Shown: positions 31,205 to 44,042 of the stretch, piece by piece
How positions within the stretch are numbered: position 1 is the stretch's first letter
Layout of the letters: every line of letters starts with the position of its first letter
Position numbers and translations under genes: made by a program
Source: Cocos nucifera
Taxonomy: Eukaryota > Streptophyta > Magnoliopsida > Arecales > Arecaceae
Direction: 5' to 3'
Length of the DNA: 64,000 nt
Assembly (NCBI GenBank): GCA_006176705.1
Contig: QRFJ01000296.1
Coordinates: forward strand, 124,001 to 188,000
The notes under the pieces: generated by a model
What the model was told of the DNA's origin: nothing
The model's input: the letters and a program-made list of their open reading frames with translations, nothing else
The model's database searches: none

Positions 31205-32594
31205 CCCAGTTTTGGAGCCTCTGTTATTTTAGATTTATTGAGAATGGACAATTTCCTTAAAGAAGAAACAATCTATTACCATGCTGGATAAATTTGTAGG
31301 TTTGGTTTTGTGGACCACTATCAGCCAGCTGGTGGAGAGTGCGTGCAATGTTCAGAGAGACCCATCAAACAGTGCAAGCTAAAATGGGAAACAACTCATC
31401 CAATTACATCACATGCAATACTTTAGGTATAAATTTGGCTTGCGATTTTAGACCGCATTTTTCACCTTATAATGGGAGAAGAAATACTGAAGGTAAGATG
31501 AGATGCTTGGCTTCAATGGATCGCACATCCGATGATTAGGATGCGCTTTTCAAAGATCCCATACACTAGCAACAATTCTTTACCCTAATTGAAGTTGATC
31601 TCTTCTCCCCACTAAATAAAGTCAGACACAAGTATTGGGAAGAGATTGCGAATCTGTAAAGTAGAATCTTTCACCTCAGAGAATCTAGGACAATGGTCTG
31701 ACATGGAACCATGGTCCACCGCCACTTCCTCTAGAGATCAACAAGAATCCAAGTCACTGTGTGATGCCCCACACCAAAGACCATGAACTAATTAATGGTC
31801 GGGTTACTCGTGCCATGGCTCCCCTATGCTTCAAAAGTGTCGTTGTTCTACAAAAAGGAAGTTTGTTGTTCTGCTGTTCGCCTGTTCCTATTGACATCAA
31901 CTTCGCCTCTTGAGGGGCTCCAAAGTTCGTCTCAAATCAACCAATCAAGGTCCCTGGCTCCGGAGAGGGAAAAGGGAGAGGTTTGTTCCGTCGTTCCCTC
32001 GTCACGATCTGCCTTTTGGGCTGCACCCACTCTCCCTTTCTCCCATCATTTACAACCACCCCCCTGTCGACACGTGTACACCGTCTATTGGTTTCGTCGT
32101 CGTTCCCTCCAACCACTTCCTGAGCTAGTTGCTCAACTTTCACCTTGTCGTAACCCCGCTTTACCGAATTCGGAATGCCAACCGGGCTTCCATGCAAGTA
32201 CAGGCTAGTACGGAAAATCTTAGACTCACCCCTGTACGACGCCCAGCAGCCGGAAACTAATGGGACCCACGTGTATTGCTTTCCAATTCTACGATATGCG
32301 TTGTAGAAGATCCGGAGTACCTTTTGGGAAATTGGTGGTGGCTCGCGGGGTATCCTGATCCAGAACATTGGATCGCACCATCCAACAGAGAGAGAGGAGA
32401 GGGAGAGATCCAACGGCCGGTATCTTTCCAATCCTTGCACCAGCTGTCAGCGTTGGAATCGAAACGCTTCGCGGCCAATCGGCATTCCCGTAATTAAAGG
32501 CTCATGCAGGGTCAATTGCGTGATGAGCCAACTAAAGTAGGCTAGGTGGAAGTTGAACGGGATGGGCACTACGCCAGTTGCAGAGCTCTCTCAC

Positions 32595-32596
<2 letters not shown>
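31205..32596. other. Intergenic region before the Myb-like gene
   Basis: GC content rises from about 31900. Frames of 60-167 codons occur on both strands and overlap each other, which fits GC-rich promoter sequence rather than genes. No TATA box close to the presumed start was obvious. Confidence 0.4.

Positions 32597-32630
<34 letters not shown>
32597..32630 (+). repeat. (AG)17 microsatellite at the Myb-like gene start
   Basis: Seventeen uninterrupted AG units. GA tracts in this position are common in plant leaders and can bind BPC/GAGA-binding proteins; that role is inference. Confidence 0.85.
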
Positions 32631-32635
<5 letters not shown>

Positions 32636-33638
32636 GAAGAAAAATTAAGAGAACTTGAATAAAAAAATAGAGATTGGGTTGAGGGAAGGATCTAATGCCG
32701 TTGTTTGGATTCGTTCAGCTTCTCTGAATTCCAAGGATCCTCCGAATTTTATTTATTGCCGCTCCTCGAATAAGGGAAGGCCTCTTGCTCTCCTCCCACA
32801 GGCATCAAGGAAAGAGCGCAGGGTAGGAGCCAAAGGGCACCAATCTTGTTAGTGTTCTCGTTCTCCGTGCCCCGGAGGAGGAGGAAGAGCGTGGGAAAGC
32901 TAGGTGAGTATCTGAGAGCGGTGATCTTTTTTGGTTTTTTGTTTGTTAATGAGATGTTCTTGATTCTGTTTCTTGGGGTGCATTTCTTGGGGTTTGTGTG
33001 GTGTTTTGGGGGGGGGGGGGGGGCGTTGGGGTTGTCGTCTGAGGTGGGCTCTTGATAGTGGCAGGTGAAAGCTAGGGTTTTGATTTGCATGCATCTTGAA
33101 AGAATAAAAAAAGTTTGGCGTGCCGTGGGAATGGGAATTTTGGAGGATTTTGGGGTTTTGTAGAGGAATGAATTCTGGGCACGGTGAAATGACTTCTGTG
33201 ATATCTGGTCGTGCTCAGGAATTTGAAATAGTGGTTTGATAAATTATTTGTTCTTGAGCTGAAATTTTGTGATTTTGCTACAGGAAAAGAGAGGCTTGCT
33301 TGTGGGAGTTTGTTGCGGAGGGATGATGCTGGCATCATTGCATCGTTGATATCTTGGATTTTGGATGCTCCGGAGCTTCCTAGGTGGTCAAAAACAATGG
33401 TTGCCTAAGATGCTATCCCAAATATTTGTTGAATTTATGGTTTTTCTTGGACAGTTCTGTTGCGATCAGGATTTGTTGTCTGTTAAAAAGGTTTTTAAGG
33501 TTATCTAGTTGTGAAATTATAAGCTTGAGGGCCCTGGCTGTTCCAAAAAGAAACGGGGCAGCGACCAGTGTAGGTTTAGGCCATTCCAATATGGTTTTTC
33601 TTGGTCAGGGCAAAGTAAATTAGTGTCTTAGTATATTG
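32631..33638 (+). other. 5' leader of the Myb-like gene with one intron
   Basis: A non-coding exon ends AAGCTAG before GTGAGT at 32904. The intron runs 32904-33283 (acceptor TTTTGCTACAG), and the second leader exon begins at 33284 and continues into the CDS. The leader holds several short upstream ATG frames (for example at 33384), which could limit translation. The intron includes a run of 16 G (33008-33023). Confidence 0.65.
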
Positions 33639-36600
33639 ATGGCAGCTGATTCGAATATGGGTTTTCAGCAAGGGACCATTCCATCCTCCTTTTACAATCG
33701 GCACATGGTCTCTTTCCAGTCAGGGGCAACCAATAGTGCCACAGTGATGATTTCTGGGGGCATGAGCGGTTCAGGCTTGAACAGCAACACTCCTGGGTTC
33801 CTGCCTGGTCACCCCAGCATGACTAACACTATGCCTGCAATAAGTACACCTGGAAGCTCTTCAAGCAATGTTCGTCTTGATCATGTTCATAGGTTTAAGC
33901 CTGGTACTGTGTCTGGTTCAGATTGGTCTGCTCAAGAAGTTGCTAAATTGAATGAAGGTCTTATCAAGTATGTGTAATTATTGACTTGATTTTCTTTTTT
34001 CTGTCTTCTACTTTCCTTATCTCTTTTGTGCTGATGTTCAAATCTTAGGTACCTGCAATCTTTATTTTGAAGTTTTTAATTCCAGTGCTAGTATTGGTGG
34101 TTTGGAAAACAAATAATTCCATGAAGCATTTGGTTGTCTGAAAAGTTCATTGAAGTGTCTAGCGTAAATGAGACAAATGTTGGAGATATGACATTTGAAA
34201 TATTTCAATAACTTTATATTGATTCGTAACATTACTTGACTAATGTGGTGAACCAATTTTTCGATCTTTCTTTGATCAAATGTTATCAAGCAGATTTATG
34301 CCTTATGAAAGATTGCAGAAGTTGTAGCTAATTCTCTTGTATCTGTGCAGTTTGGCTGCTTATGTGTCTTTATAGTTTCATTCTAATGAATTGTTCACTG
34401 CAAGCATATGAATTATTCTATTATATGAATTGTTTTATTTAAATAGCTTGTGCCCATCTAATTCAGTGATTTGTATTTTCTTGCTTTTCTATACTATCTG
34501 GTATTCCTTTGAAAATGTACACAATATAACCCTCCATTTTCTGCTGCTTCTTTTTTCCCCTTAAGTTTTTGGACCAAGAATTAATTTTTTCTTTTAACAA
34601 TTTCAGATATGCTCATGAACCAAATTTTATGAAGTATATAAAGATAGCAGCTATGCTTCCAGAAAAGACTATAAGAGATGTTGCATTGAGGTGTCACTGT
34701 ATGAGTGTAAGTTCTTCGGCACCAACATTATTGATGTACCTTATCCATAAATTTCCCTCTAGTAAATTATCTGGACATAGGTATGGCCTAAACTAAGCAG
34801 AATGGAGGAGAATAATTCATGTAGCCAAGCCCAGCTAGTTTGGGACTGAGGCTTAGTTGAGTTGAGTTATAAATTCACTAGACTTATTTTATTATTGTAC
34901 TGCATAAACATTATAGTTTATTTAGTCAGATACTATATTGCTGATGCTTCTATTTATCTTGTATTTGATCATTTCGCTACCTATTTGATCAAAAACTTTA
35001 ATGTTATGGGAACTTGTTGATGCTGATTTACATATTCATCATGTGTACCTTGATTTATCCCAAAGACTCCTGAATAATCCTTTTTGAGATGCTATACTGA
35101 TACATTGGTACCTTTATAGAACAAGGAAAGTGGTAAACGACGGAGGCCTGAAGAACATTATGTAGGAAAGAAAATAAAAGACACAAAGGTAACACTTTTT
35201 ACCTTTTCTAGTGAACTTTTCTGTACCTATTTTTATGAAATTCCTGTTCATATCCTTCTATATTATCTGATTATCTATTGAAAAAATTAGCTTAGCAATT
35301 CATGTATTAGGTTTTTATGATTATGTACGATGGTTAGTTTTGAACTAACAATTTCATAGATCAAGGCAGAATCTTAGTTTGTCAGTGGTGGCTTAATAAC
35401 TTTAGGGCATAGTTATATGATAAATGCCATATTTTGGCTTTTGATTTCTCACGATTCCTCTCCTAAAATTCTCATGTTCTTTTTCATATTGAATTAAGGG
35501 GGAAAACATATTCAGATATTACTATATTTCTATGTTTAAAATTACTTGTTAAATTTTCAAATATTTAGAATGTGCGGTCTTCATACAAACTGTCTTCTAA
35601 TAATAATTTCAGGGAAAGATGGTGGCTTCTTCCCCAACCGAAAATATTCGATTAGACAGCATGTCCCCCTATTCGCTTATGGTGCATAATGTGAACTGCA
35701 GTGATCAGTTTGAAGGTGGGCTCATCTATTATGAGGATGTTCATTTACTGTGAGGATCTTGCTAACTATTAGGTTTCACCTTTCATGTTTACTTTTTCTG
35801 TTATTCTAATTTTTCACCATTTGTTCTTAGATAAGGCTGATTTATTTCCACATGACAAATGATGTAGTCGTTATAAGTACAAAGTGCAACTCACTGAGCA
35901 AGAAGACAGTTTACCCTTGTGAAGTATTTAGTGGTGATTAACCAACTTCAGATGACAACCAATTAATTCAAACTGTATCAACCAACTTCAGCAAAGGCTT
36001 CATATCTTCCATTAGTAATTCAAACTATTTTATTGAATTATCTCTGCTGGCTTTAGCATATTTGCAAATTCAATCCATTCAACTGGCAACTCACAATGTT
36101 CAAATGGCAAACCACTCTGTTTACTTGATATAGCAGACTTGTGTGGGAACTATAACTTGAAGCCTTCTATTGGAGTAAGTGGAGGAAGCGAGAAGATGAG
36201 AAAATTTGAAGAGGCTGTTGGTCTCACAACCCCAGGATTATCCAAACACCTCAAATCACCTTTTAAGCCTATTTAGGTATCCCATGTATAAATACCATTG
36301 GAATGTGAACTCCTGAATGTTAACCAATAATATAATTTAGGTCCAAACTAGGTTTAGATTTAATTATTTTTAATTTTTGAGTTTTGTTTTCACTTAGTTT
36401 GCCATTCTTATCAAGTCCTAGGAGTCTTTCATCTGTCCTTTTAGTGCAAGTCACGTATTTTTATTGCATTGCAATTTTCATACTAATTGTCAGGACTAAT
36501 TTTCTAGTGGTTTTGCCCCTGTTATGTGTACAACTAGAGTCTATAAGTTATACTGTAACCCCCGGTTGGCCTAGCATTTGTTTGTGGTAACTAGGATTGT

Positions 36601-39600
36601 GCTTTGAAGTATTTCTGATGGTTTCTGTGGAGTTTGATAAAAAAATATAATTTTACACTTTTTGGTTATATTTCTTTGGGAAGTATTCAGGGAAGGTGCT
36701 AAAGTAACACAAAAATCTTACAGTAAAATATTACACAGCTGATGTGTAGCTCTCCTATTTCTTCTCTCACCGAGAACCTGTGCTGTGTCAGGTACTGGCT
36801 GTCATGAGAGGTCCCAGTAGGAGAGTTACACCATGCTACACCATGCTACGTAATGTAACTATTTTTGTAAAATTGCTGACATTATCTTAGAACTACTGTA
36901 GCACACTTAAGCACACAATCTTAATGTTCGTGAGTTTCAGGATGATTAGACATTCAATTTTGAGTCAAGCTATGCATGTTAGAGCTCAAGTTTGTTAGAG
37001 ATAAGTTTGGAGTCCTATGATTAAGGAACATTGTTTTAGGTTCTTTAAGTGTATATAGATTGACCCCTTGGACATTAATGAGTTTTGTATGATTTATGAG
37101 TTATGCTGAATAAAGCAGGTATGTGGAGGTTTTTCCCATCTGCTGGTATCTCTCCTGTTTATACTAATCCAACTGCTCTCCTCTTTTTCTTTTTCTTGTC
37201 CTTTTGACCACCATTAAAGAAGAATATTCAGTTCTGTCCAAATATGAAATGTATTTCTGCACATTATTAACATTATCATGGCCTCTAGCACTAAGGGACC
37301 AAATTGATCATGCAAGTACCCACCCAACATTCCATTCTTTGTACACTATCTCCATACACGGGTAACCTGACAATATTTGAATAAACCCTTTAGACTGTTT
37401 GCTTGAGGCACAGTAAACATATGATAAGTATTCTGCTTCCCAAGTATTTGTGTTGGCCATGGGTTGACTCTGAAGCTTGTTTGGTTGTGTTAAGATGAAA
37501 CAGGCTGCAATCCAAAAGATTGGGTGGAATAACATGCTCCTTTCTCTCAAGAATAACTAATGCCACGCCTTTCTGTGGAATAAATAATCCCAAGAAAACC
37601 CAAATTTCATGGAAGAAGTGGCAGGGTAAGGGGCTGCATTTTTTGCTGGATTAGGGCCTATCTGGTTGTTTATTCTTGGCTTTATATTTTATGGATGTTG
37701 CATTTAACAAATGGTTTGTTTGACACGTTAACAAGTTTTATGAAGTATGTATGGTGCTTGCTTTGTCCAGAAAGCAAGCTCTGATGACAACATTGATGCT
37801 CCACTTTGAAAGAGTTTGTGCAACATATTATTCAAATTATTGCAATTATATGAGAAATTAAGTGGATTCAAATTGTAATTCTGCTATGTGAATATGAATA
37901 ATGCATGCAGGAAACAAATAGAGTCATCATCATCGTCATTATCATTCAGGCCTTTTCCCATAAAATATGGTTTTGAGCAGATTGTATGACTGGCTATCAG
38001 CCTAATGTCAAACTTTCCAAATTTGGCATTGAATTCTTGGCCAAGTCAAATTTAGGCAAAACATTGGCCTGCCCTAGACCTATATGGCTAGTTGGCAGGT
38101 TGTAAGATATATTTTATGGACCAGATAAGCTTATGCAACTAATGCATGGCCCTCCAGCATTTCTTTAGACTTGCAAAGATTCTAGATGAAGGGTTAAGGT
38201 GATAACTTTTTATGTAGGTGGCAATGTTTGTCTCAGATACAAATAAGCCGATGGACCAAATGATGGGCTTGTTTGGACTTTCCAATAAATAATATTTGGA
38301 ATTTATCCATATATGGCATGGCAAGTGCGGGGACAGGTTATTAGTCGAAGATATGGAAAGGGAGATTTTTTTATGTAAGGATATGTTTTAACTCACAATC
38401 CTAAAAAACCACAAATATCACAAATCACCTTTTAAGAGGAACATAGCATCCTGTTCTTTTGAATATCTTGTGGTCTCAGGGCTCCCTTGCTTCGTCAATT
38501 TCTTCTTTGTAGTCATTAATTCTCTTAACTTTCAACTGTTAAAGAAGTTATCCATGGATAATATATCAGGGCATCCTAACAAGCTCTAAATGAAGTCTCA
38601 TATGAATACACACATAAATTTCTTGAGAGAAATGAGTTGAGATTAGATTTTAAACCAAAGTCTATACAAATCAGAAGCACAAACACAGCAGCGAGGATGT
38701 GTACTTATGGTGATGAACTTTTTTGAAGGATTGGAGAACATAGAAACTGGTGGGGAAGACTCAGAGTTCAAGAAATGTACTACTTAAGACAGCATTGGGG
38801 TGTTTGAATTTTTATGAATTTTATTTTGCAACTAGTTTGGTGGAATTCCTTTTTGCAGTTCCCTACATGTACAGAACTAATCGATGGTTTGGTCTGCCAT
38901 GTTAGATGAGATAATTTCTATTATTTCATTTGTGCCTCAGTTGATATTGTTATTCACGTATATGTTTATTTATTTGTGATTAAAAAGCTCCTCCCCATCT
39001 GATATGCGTACCAGTTGTTTCCCTCTTGAAATGCTTTTGTAAAGAGAGGGACGAAATGCAGAAATGCATATAGTAGAAAAAGGTGATATACACCATTTTC
39101 TCAGTTCCTGCAAGTACAGAACTAATCAATGATTTGATTTGGTTTGCCATGATAGATGAGATAATTTCTATTATTTTACTTGTGCCTCAGTTGATATTGA
39201 TATTCATTTATAAATTTATTTATTTGTGATTAAAAAGCACCTCCCCTTCAGATATGCATATCAATTGTTTCTCTCTTGAAAGGTTTTTCTAGAGAGAGGG
39301 ACGAAGTGGAAATTTGCATATAATAGAAAAAGGTGATATACAAATTATAACAGAATATTTGAGCCCTTCCAATTGAGTCTTCTTCTGGTGAATAATGATC
39401 ATTTAAATGCCAATCTTCTACTACACTTTGGCTAGATTAGCACACATGATACGATACTTCTGTCACAACTTGTTAGATAACCTTGGGATCAAAAAGATGC
39501 TTTCTCAGATGTACTTGGTAATCTGGTACCTAATAAGATGGCGTTCAATTTATATTCTTTAGCTTTATTCCTTTCTGGTTAAACAGATTGAATAGCCATA

Positions 39601-42371
39601 ACCATAACCATCTAGCCTTTTCCCAACTATATAGGGTTGCTAATTATGATCCATTTCATAGTTATTGACATATTTTTATCATCCCTGGACCTTTCTCATT
39701 TGGGCTTGAGATTGGCCTTAGTGGTTGTTTTCTTAAACAGATTAAATACTTTGAAAATCATGTTTATGCAAAATAAGTTAATTTGGGTTATTTTGCTGTT
39801 TGTTTAATTTGATTGATTATTTATTGTATATGTATGGGCTAATGCTCCTCTGGCAACAAGATATCTTGATATGCTATTTATCAACCTATTATGTCTCAAA
39901 GTATGTGAGTGTAACCAGAAGTATGCTATGCCAAGCTTTTCCCTATGAGATGGGAAAGGATGTGCGTGATTTTAGTTTGCCTTCTTTTAGTATAGTTCTT
40001 CTTTACCTAACTATTCTTTTTTGTTCTGTTAGTGAATAACTAAAAGGTTTACATTGTAAAAGTCCTTTGCACCCGGTTCATCTACCACTTTTTTTTTTTT
40101 GTTTTTTGATCAGGCCCAGCTTTTGATGGTGCCATGCAGCATCTTCTGGATGAAAATGTTCAAATTTTAGGCCAGATTTCAGCAAATCTTGCTACATTCA
40201 AGGTTTGTAATTTAACTGTCTTCTTTGTCTAGTTTAGTGCTTAGAATGGGCTCATTCTTCTTCATACCATTAGAGAAACAAGTCGAGTTTCTGGATGTTG
40301 ATTATCACATAAACAATTGTGCAATGACTCCTATTATTGCAAAGGTCAAGTTTTCTCACTTTCAAGATTGTTTGATGCATATTTTTGAATAGAATGTAGA
40401 TTAGAAGATCATATTAAACATATTTCCCAAATTTGGAAAGCTGTTAAAAGAATTAATCTGACATCAAGGCTTATTTCTCCAAGTTGTTCCTATTGGCTCA
40501 GCTATATACCATGCAGTGCCACAAAAACAAGTGTACATATATGAATGAGTGCGAGCAGGCATTATTTTAGGTACAAGAACTTTCCTTCATGGCATGTAAA
40601 TATGGAAAAATTGAGGAAACAAAGAATAAAAAATGTTGAATTATGACATTATTCAGGAAAATATTCAAGGTTTATAAGGAAGAAATGTAGGGCATGGAAG
40701 TCTATGTTTTTGGGTAGGATAGAACAATTTTTGCTATTTATATCATTTTTTTTTTATGCAAGCAATGTTAATACATTTGAGAGCTGTGGCATGTAAATAA
40801 GCATTCAAGGTTAAGATCTTACATTGGTGCAAGGCATTCCAACATGGAAATCAAGCTAGGGAACTAATTGGAGGGGACTCTTGGATGGAGGATTGGCAAA
40901 TCATGCGACTCTCCACAATTTTTTGGGGTTTGTTTTGCATTTGTGGTTAAGCTCCATTTAGAAAGATTGAATAGAATATATAACGTGTTCATTTGTTCAG
41001 ACTGATAATTTTTGAATGAGGTTGGTGCCATAAATGTGATTTTAGAATGAGAAACAGTGAAATGCTTAATGAGAAGGAGCCTGAGAAGGCTGACTCGTGT
41101 GAAAAATGAACTTTAAATTGGGGGAAGCCAAGTTCCGCAGCTTGAGCTTTGGAACCCTCACATTACCCATTTGCTTAACTTCTTGCACATGAAGATCTCT
41201 CTTTTAATCATTTTATAATTTTTCTTTAACACTCAATACACATAGCATGCTCTATGGTAGACTTCCTCCATCATATTACTCTAGCACAGAAACTACGATT
41301 CAAAAACCAAATGTCAAAAGTCTGGATTAAAGTAACCACATGAAAATAGTATCAGTTACTTTTGTATGTGGATAAAATAAATTGAACAGATAGAGTGCTT
41401 ATGTTCCTGATCTTAAAAATGCAAAATATTTTACTGGACAAACTTATTGCATTAGGGCAAGATTTCTCATACTTGTGGTGTCTTTTTTTGGCTGAAACTT
41501 ATGGTGTCAAACAGAATGAACATGCCATTCAGAAAGTGAGTCTAAAAACTGAGGAGAGAGACAGGAGAGCGCAAAAATAAGCATGGCTACATGGCAAAGT
41601 ATGGTCATGACCATATATATTGCAAATGAAGCGCTAGGTCAACAAAAAAGGAAATGCAAAATAAAAAAGAATACAGATTTAAGTAAGAACTCTCATTTTC
41701 ATATTTCTATGTGTAATGTACCCATGTCCTCTATCCTCACTGCCAATGTTAAATTGAAAGTCCTGAGCTATAAACCTTGCTCCTTGGTAAAGCACAACCA
41801 TCAAGCACCAATTGCTCATTTTGCACCATCAAGCACCAATTGCTCATTTTGCATAATGTACTAAAACTCTCCTCTCATACGGATTGCTTTACGTCTATTC
41901 CCAGCATTGTAGGAGCAGTTTATTTCAGAATGCTAGTCTATAAGTGTATTTCTTGTCCTATTTTCTGATGTGATATATCTAAACTGAGTGAACGTCTCGA
42001 ACAAATGTCATACTTAGCTTGTGGTTACCATTAAAGTCATCCTGGTCCTGCAGATACAGGAGAACATCAAGTTATTTCTTCACACAAGAAACAACTTCAC
42101 ATCCATTTTGCGTAGGTATGACACCATTCAACTTTTTTTTGAAAATCTGCCATTGTTAATAATAATTTTTATAATTACCAAAATATGTTAATAATTATTT
42201 ATATAATTGCCAATGTTGATCTTGTACAGAATAAGTGAGATGCCTCCAATAAGGAATCTGGTACCTGGGATAATGAGACCATTGCCTCCTTTGCCATTGA
42301 CAATCAATGAGGACCTTCTCAAAGCTGTTGTCTCTTTTAATGGAGAGGTAAAGACTTTGCCTTCTCCTTAA
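33639..42371 (+). CDS. Myb/SANT-like (homeodomain-like) nuclear protein
   Basis: Seven coding exons: 33639-33967, 34607-34706, 35120-35188, 35613-35715, 40114-40202, 42054-42115 and 42230-42371 (894 nt, 297 residues). All introns are GT...AG and phases fit; the largest is 35716-40113. Residues 1-95 are Ser/Gly/Pro-rich. A single SANT/Myb-like repeat lies at about 96-143 (WSAQEVAKLNEGLIK, YAHEPNFMKYIKIAAMLPEK, TIRDVALRC). Next come KRRRPEEHYVGKKIKDTKGK and a C-terminal helix-rich module, LLDENVQILGQISANL and NIKLFLHTRNNFTSILRRI. I recognise this layout from conserved plant Myb-like proteins, probably DNA- or chromatin-associated. The usual RCRWM reads RCHCM here, losing a Trp. The end is uncertain: I read through after GEV to TAA 42369-42371, but a further exon after a donor at 42348 is possible. 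Confidence 0.85.
34775..34868 (+). mobile_element. LINE 3'-end fragment (probable)
   Basis: The words GCAGAATGGAGGAGAATAAT, CATGTAGCCAAGCCCAGC and TTGGGACTGAGGCTTAGTTG, ending in TTGAGTTGAGTT, match a tail I have seen often in plant introns. In frame they read AEWRRIIHVAKPS, like the last residues of a LINE reverse transcriptase ORF. Only about 95 bp remain, in an intron of the Myb-like gene. Confidence 0.5.
35716..40113 (+). other. Large intron (4.4 kb) of the Myb-like gene
   Basis: AT-rich, flanked by GTGGGC and TTTTTGATCAG. It contains one tandem duplication (38867-39342) and no other recognisable element. Confidence 0.7.
38867..39342 (+). repeat. Tandem duplication, about 236-240 bp x 2
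   Basis: AGTTCCCTACATGTACAGAA to AAAGGTGATATACA (38867-39092) is repeated at 39103-39342 with many substitutions. Both copies hold ATGAGATAATTTCTATTATT and GTGATTAAAAAGC. Confidence 0.8.
41797..41852 (+). repeat. Direct repeat, 28 bp x 2
   Basis: ACCATCAAGCACCAATTGCT plus CATTTTGC occurs twice without mismatch, inside an intron of the Myb-like gene. Confidence 0.85.
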
Positions 42372-42747
42372 TTCAATGTTCTTTTCTTATCTCTTTTCTT
42401 GCAGAAGTTAGCTAGATCATATCATTATCTGACTTTCTATGCTGATCTTTCAAAAAAATGGGGCATAAAGAGTCCAATATTTCCATCTCTCTTTGGGATG
42501 AGGATGAACCTTGTTGCCTCAAATTACTTACTGTCCGTGTGTCTAATTGCTGGTAAAACAAAAGCTTTGAATTAGTCTCAGCTTAATGGTAATAGAATGG
42601 AGAGAATTGAAAGATAGACACGAAGGGGGAAAAAGAGGCAATGGCTACTTTGCTATCAGTAAAATAAAGCTAATGCTCCAATTGTTTGGCAAGATGGAAA
42701 GGCCTTCCTGTGAAACGAACCAATCCTCTCTAAGTTGTTACTTATTT

Positions 42748-42935
42748 TTTTATTTGAGCAATACCCAGGCCTCTCTAAGTTGTTACTTATTTTTTTATTT
42801 GAGCAATACCCAGGATTTGAACCTTGGACCTCCTCCAAACTTATTTTTTTATTTGAGCAATACCCAGGATTTGAACCTTGGACCTCCTCCAAAGGCAAAT
42901 CTTAGGTGCTGACCGAGCTAACAGTTGTTGGCCCG
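42748..42935 (-). mobile_element. tRNA-derived SINE-like element with repeated 3' ends
   Basis: On the minus strand TAGCTCGGTCAGC (plus 42908-42920) fits a pol III A box, and GGTTCAAATCC (plus 42867-42877) is a near-perfect B box, 30 bases downstream. A short body, CTGGGTATTGCTCAAATA, and an A-rich tail (AAAAAAATAAG) follow. The B-box-to-tail part is repeated at 42781-42840 and the tail alone again at 42721-42780, so there are three staggered 3' ends. It cannot be a working tRNA: no acceptor or anticodon stem is evident. Confidence 0.6.
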
Positions 42936-43937
42936 ATTATCACTTATCATCGTGTAATAAAGTATTGCCTACAAATCTGAAGGTAGGTGGTAGTGTCCTC
43001 TCCCCTACTTATCATGTACCCTGTAGTAATGCCAACAGATTTCACCATCACATATTTCATAGAAGACCGCTACGCCAATAGTTTGGCAAGAGCAGAGATG
43101 CGTGTTGTGATTTTGACCTTCGTGAGTGTCTCCTGAAATGTTAGTGAATGGTTGACCATTTCTGGTAACCAGAGCTTGGTTGCATTCGTGGATGGTGTTA
43201 CAGATGTGCTCAGACTGTTTTACTTTATGGTCTACCATGTCCCCTGACTTTTACTTGTATCTTTGGGCAAAGCATGATGAAAATCACCACCATTTCGCTC
43301 GGTAAATCAAATGATCCAAGGGGGAGGGCGAAAACCTGAGGATGGTGCCCTCTCAATTTATTGCTTGGATGTTGTTTGTTGAGTTTACCAGCTCTCTGTC
43401 CGTGGTTTTCATTGGTTGTGCTTAAATTTTATGAAGGATGCTATTTATGGTACACCAAACGGCATGAATTCCTAGCAGGAGCCAGTATGCTGACAATCAA
43501 CCAACCGAAGGATGACAACCAATTCCAAAGGATGAGGTGTGAACAGGTTCATGTAATTACTCAAAAAAAAAAATCTTTTGCATATTTAGCCACAAGTGGT
43601 GAGAACTTTCTCTATTATTGTAAAAATATCTCCTAAGAGGAAGATCCAAGAAATACATTATGCTGTTCCAAGTATCCTGTCGACCTGCACCAGGCTCCCT
43701 CTCCACTTTTTTGGTATTTAACCTGATTTTGTATGTAGGGTATCTGGTATGAAGGAGAATGAAAATATTTTTGGTGCTTTTATGTCGGCAATTCATTTAC
43801 ATTGTTATCACATTCTTCGCCAGAATTGCTCATGATGTTGATCAAGTACCACTTTCAGAATAAATATGAAATCATGAATAAAAAAAGTTAACCATAGGGT
43901 CACCATCATGCTACCGAGTTTCTTCGTACGATGAAGA

Positions 43938-44042
43938 AATTTGAATTATGGCTCCCCTGATATTAACCATATTTTACACGAACATGAAAAATTTGAATTA
44001 TGGCTCCCCTGATATTACAACCATATTTTACACGAACATGAA
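43938..44042 (+). repeat. Direct repeat, 51-54 bp x 2
   Basis: AATTTGAATTATGGCTCCCC and following bases through CACGAACATGAA occur twice in tandem; the second copy has a 3-base insertion. Confidence 0.85.

Noticed and set aside
31937..32440. 167-codon minus-strand frame
   Set aside because: GC-rich promoter region with overlapping frames on both strands, no domain and no splice logic.
32749..33094. Minus-strand Pro- and Lys-rich frames near the G16 run
   Set aside because: Proline stretches come from the G run read in reverse; no gene features.
42867..42920. Functional tRNA gene on the minus strand
   Set aside because: Box A and box B are present, but no acceptor stem, anticodon stem or proper spacing; a SINE origin fits better.
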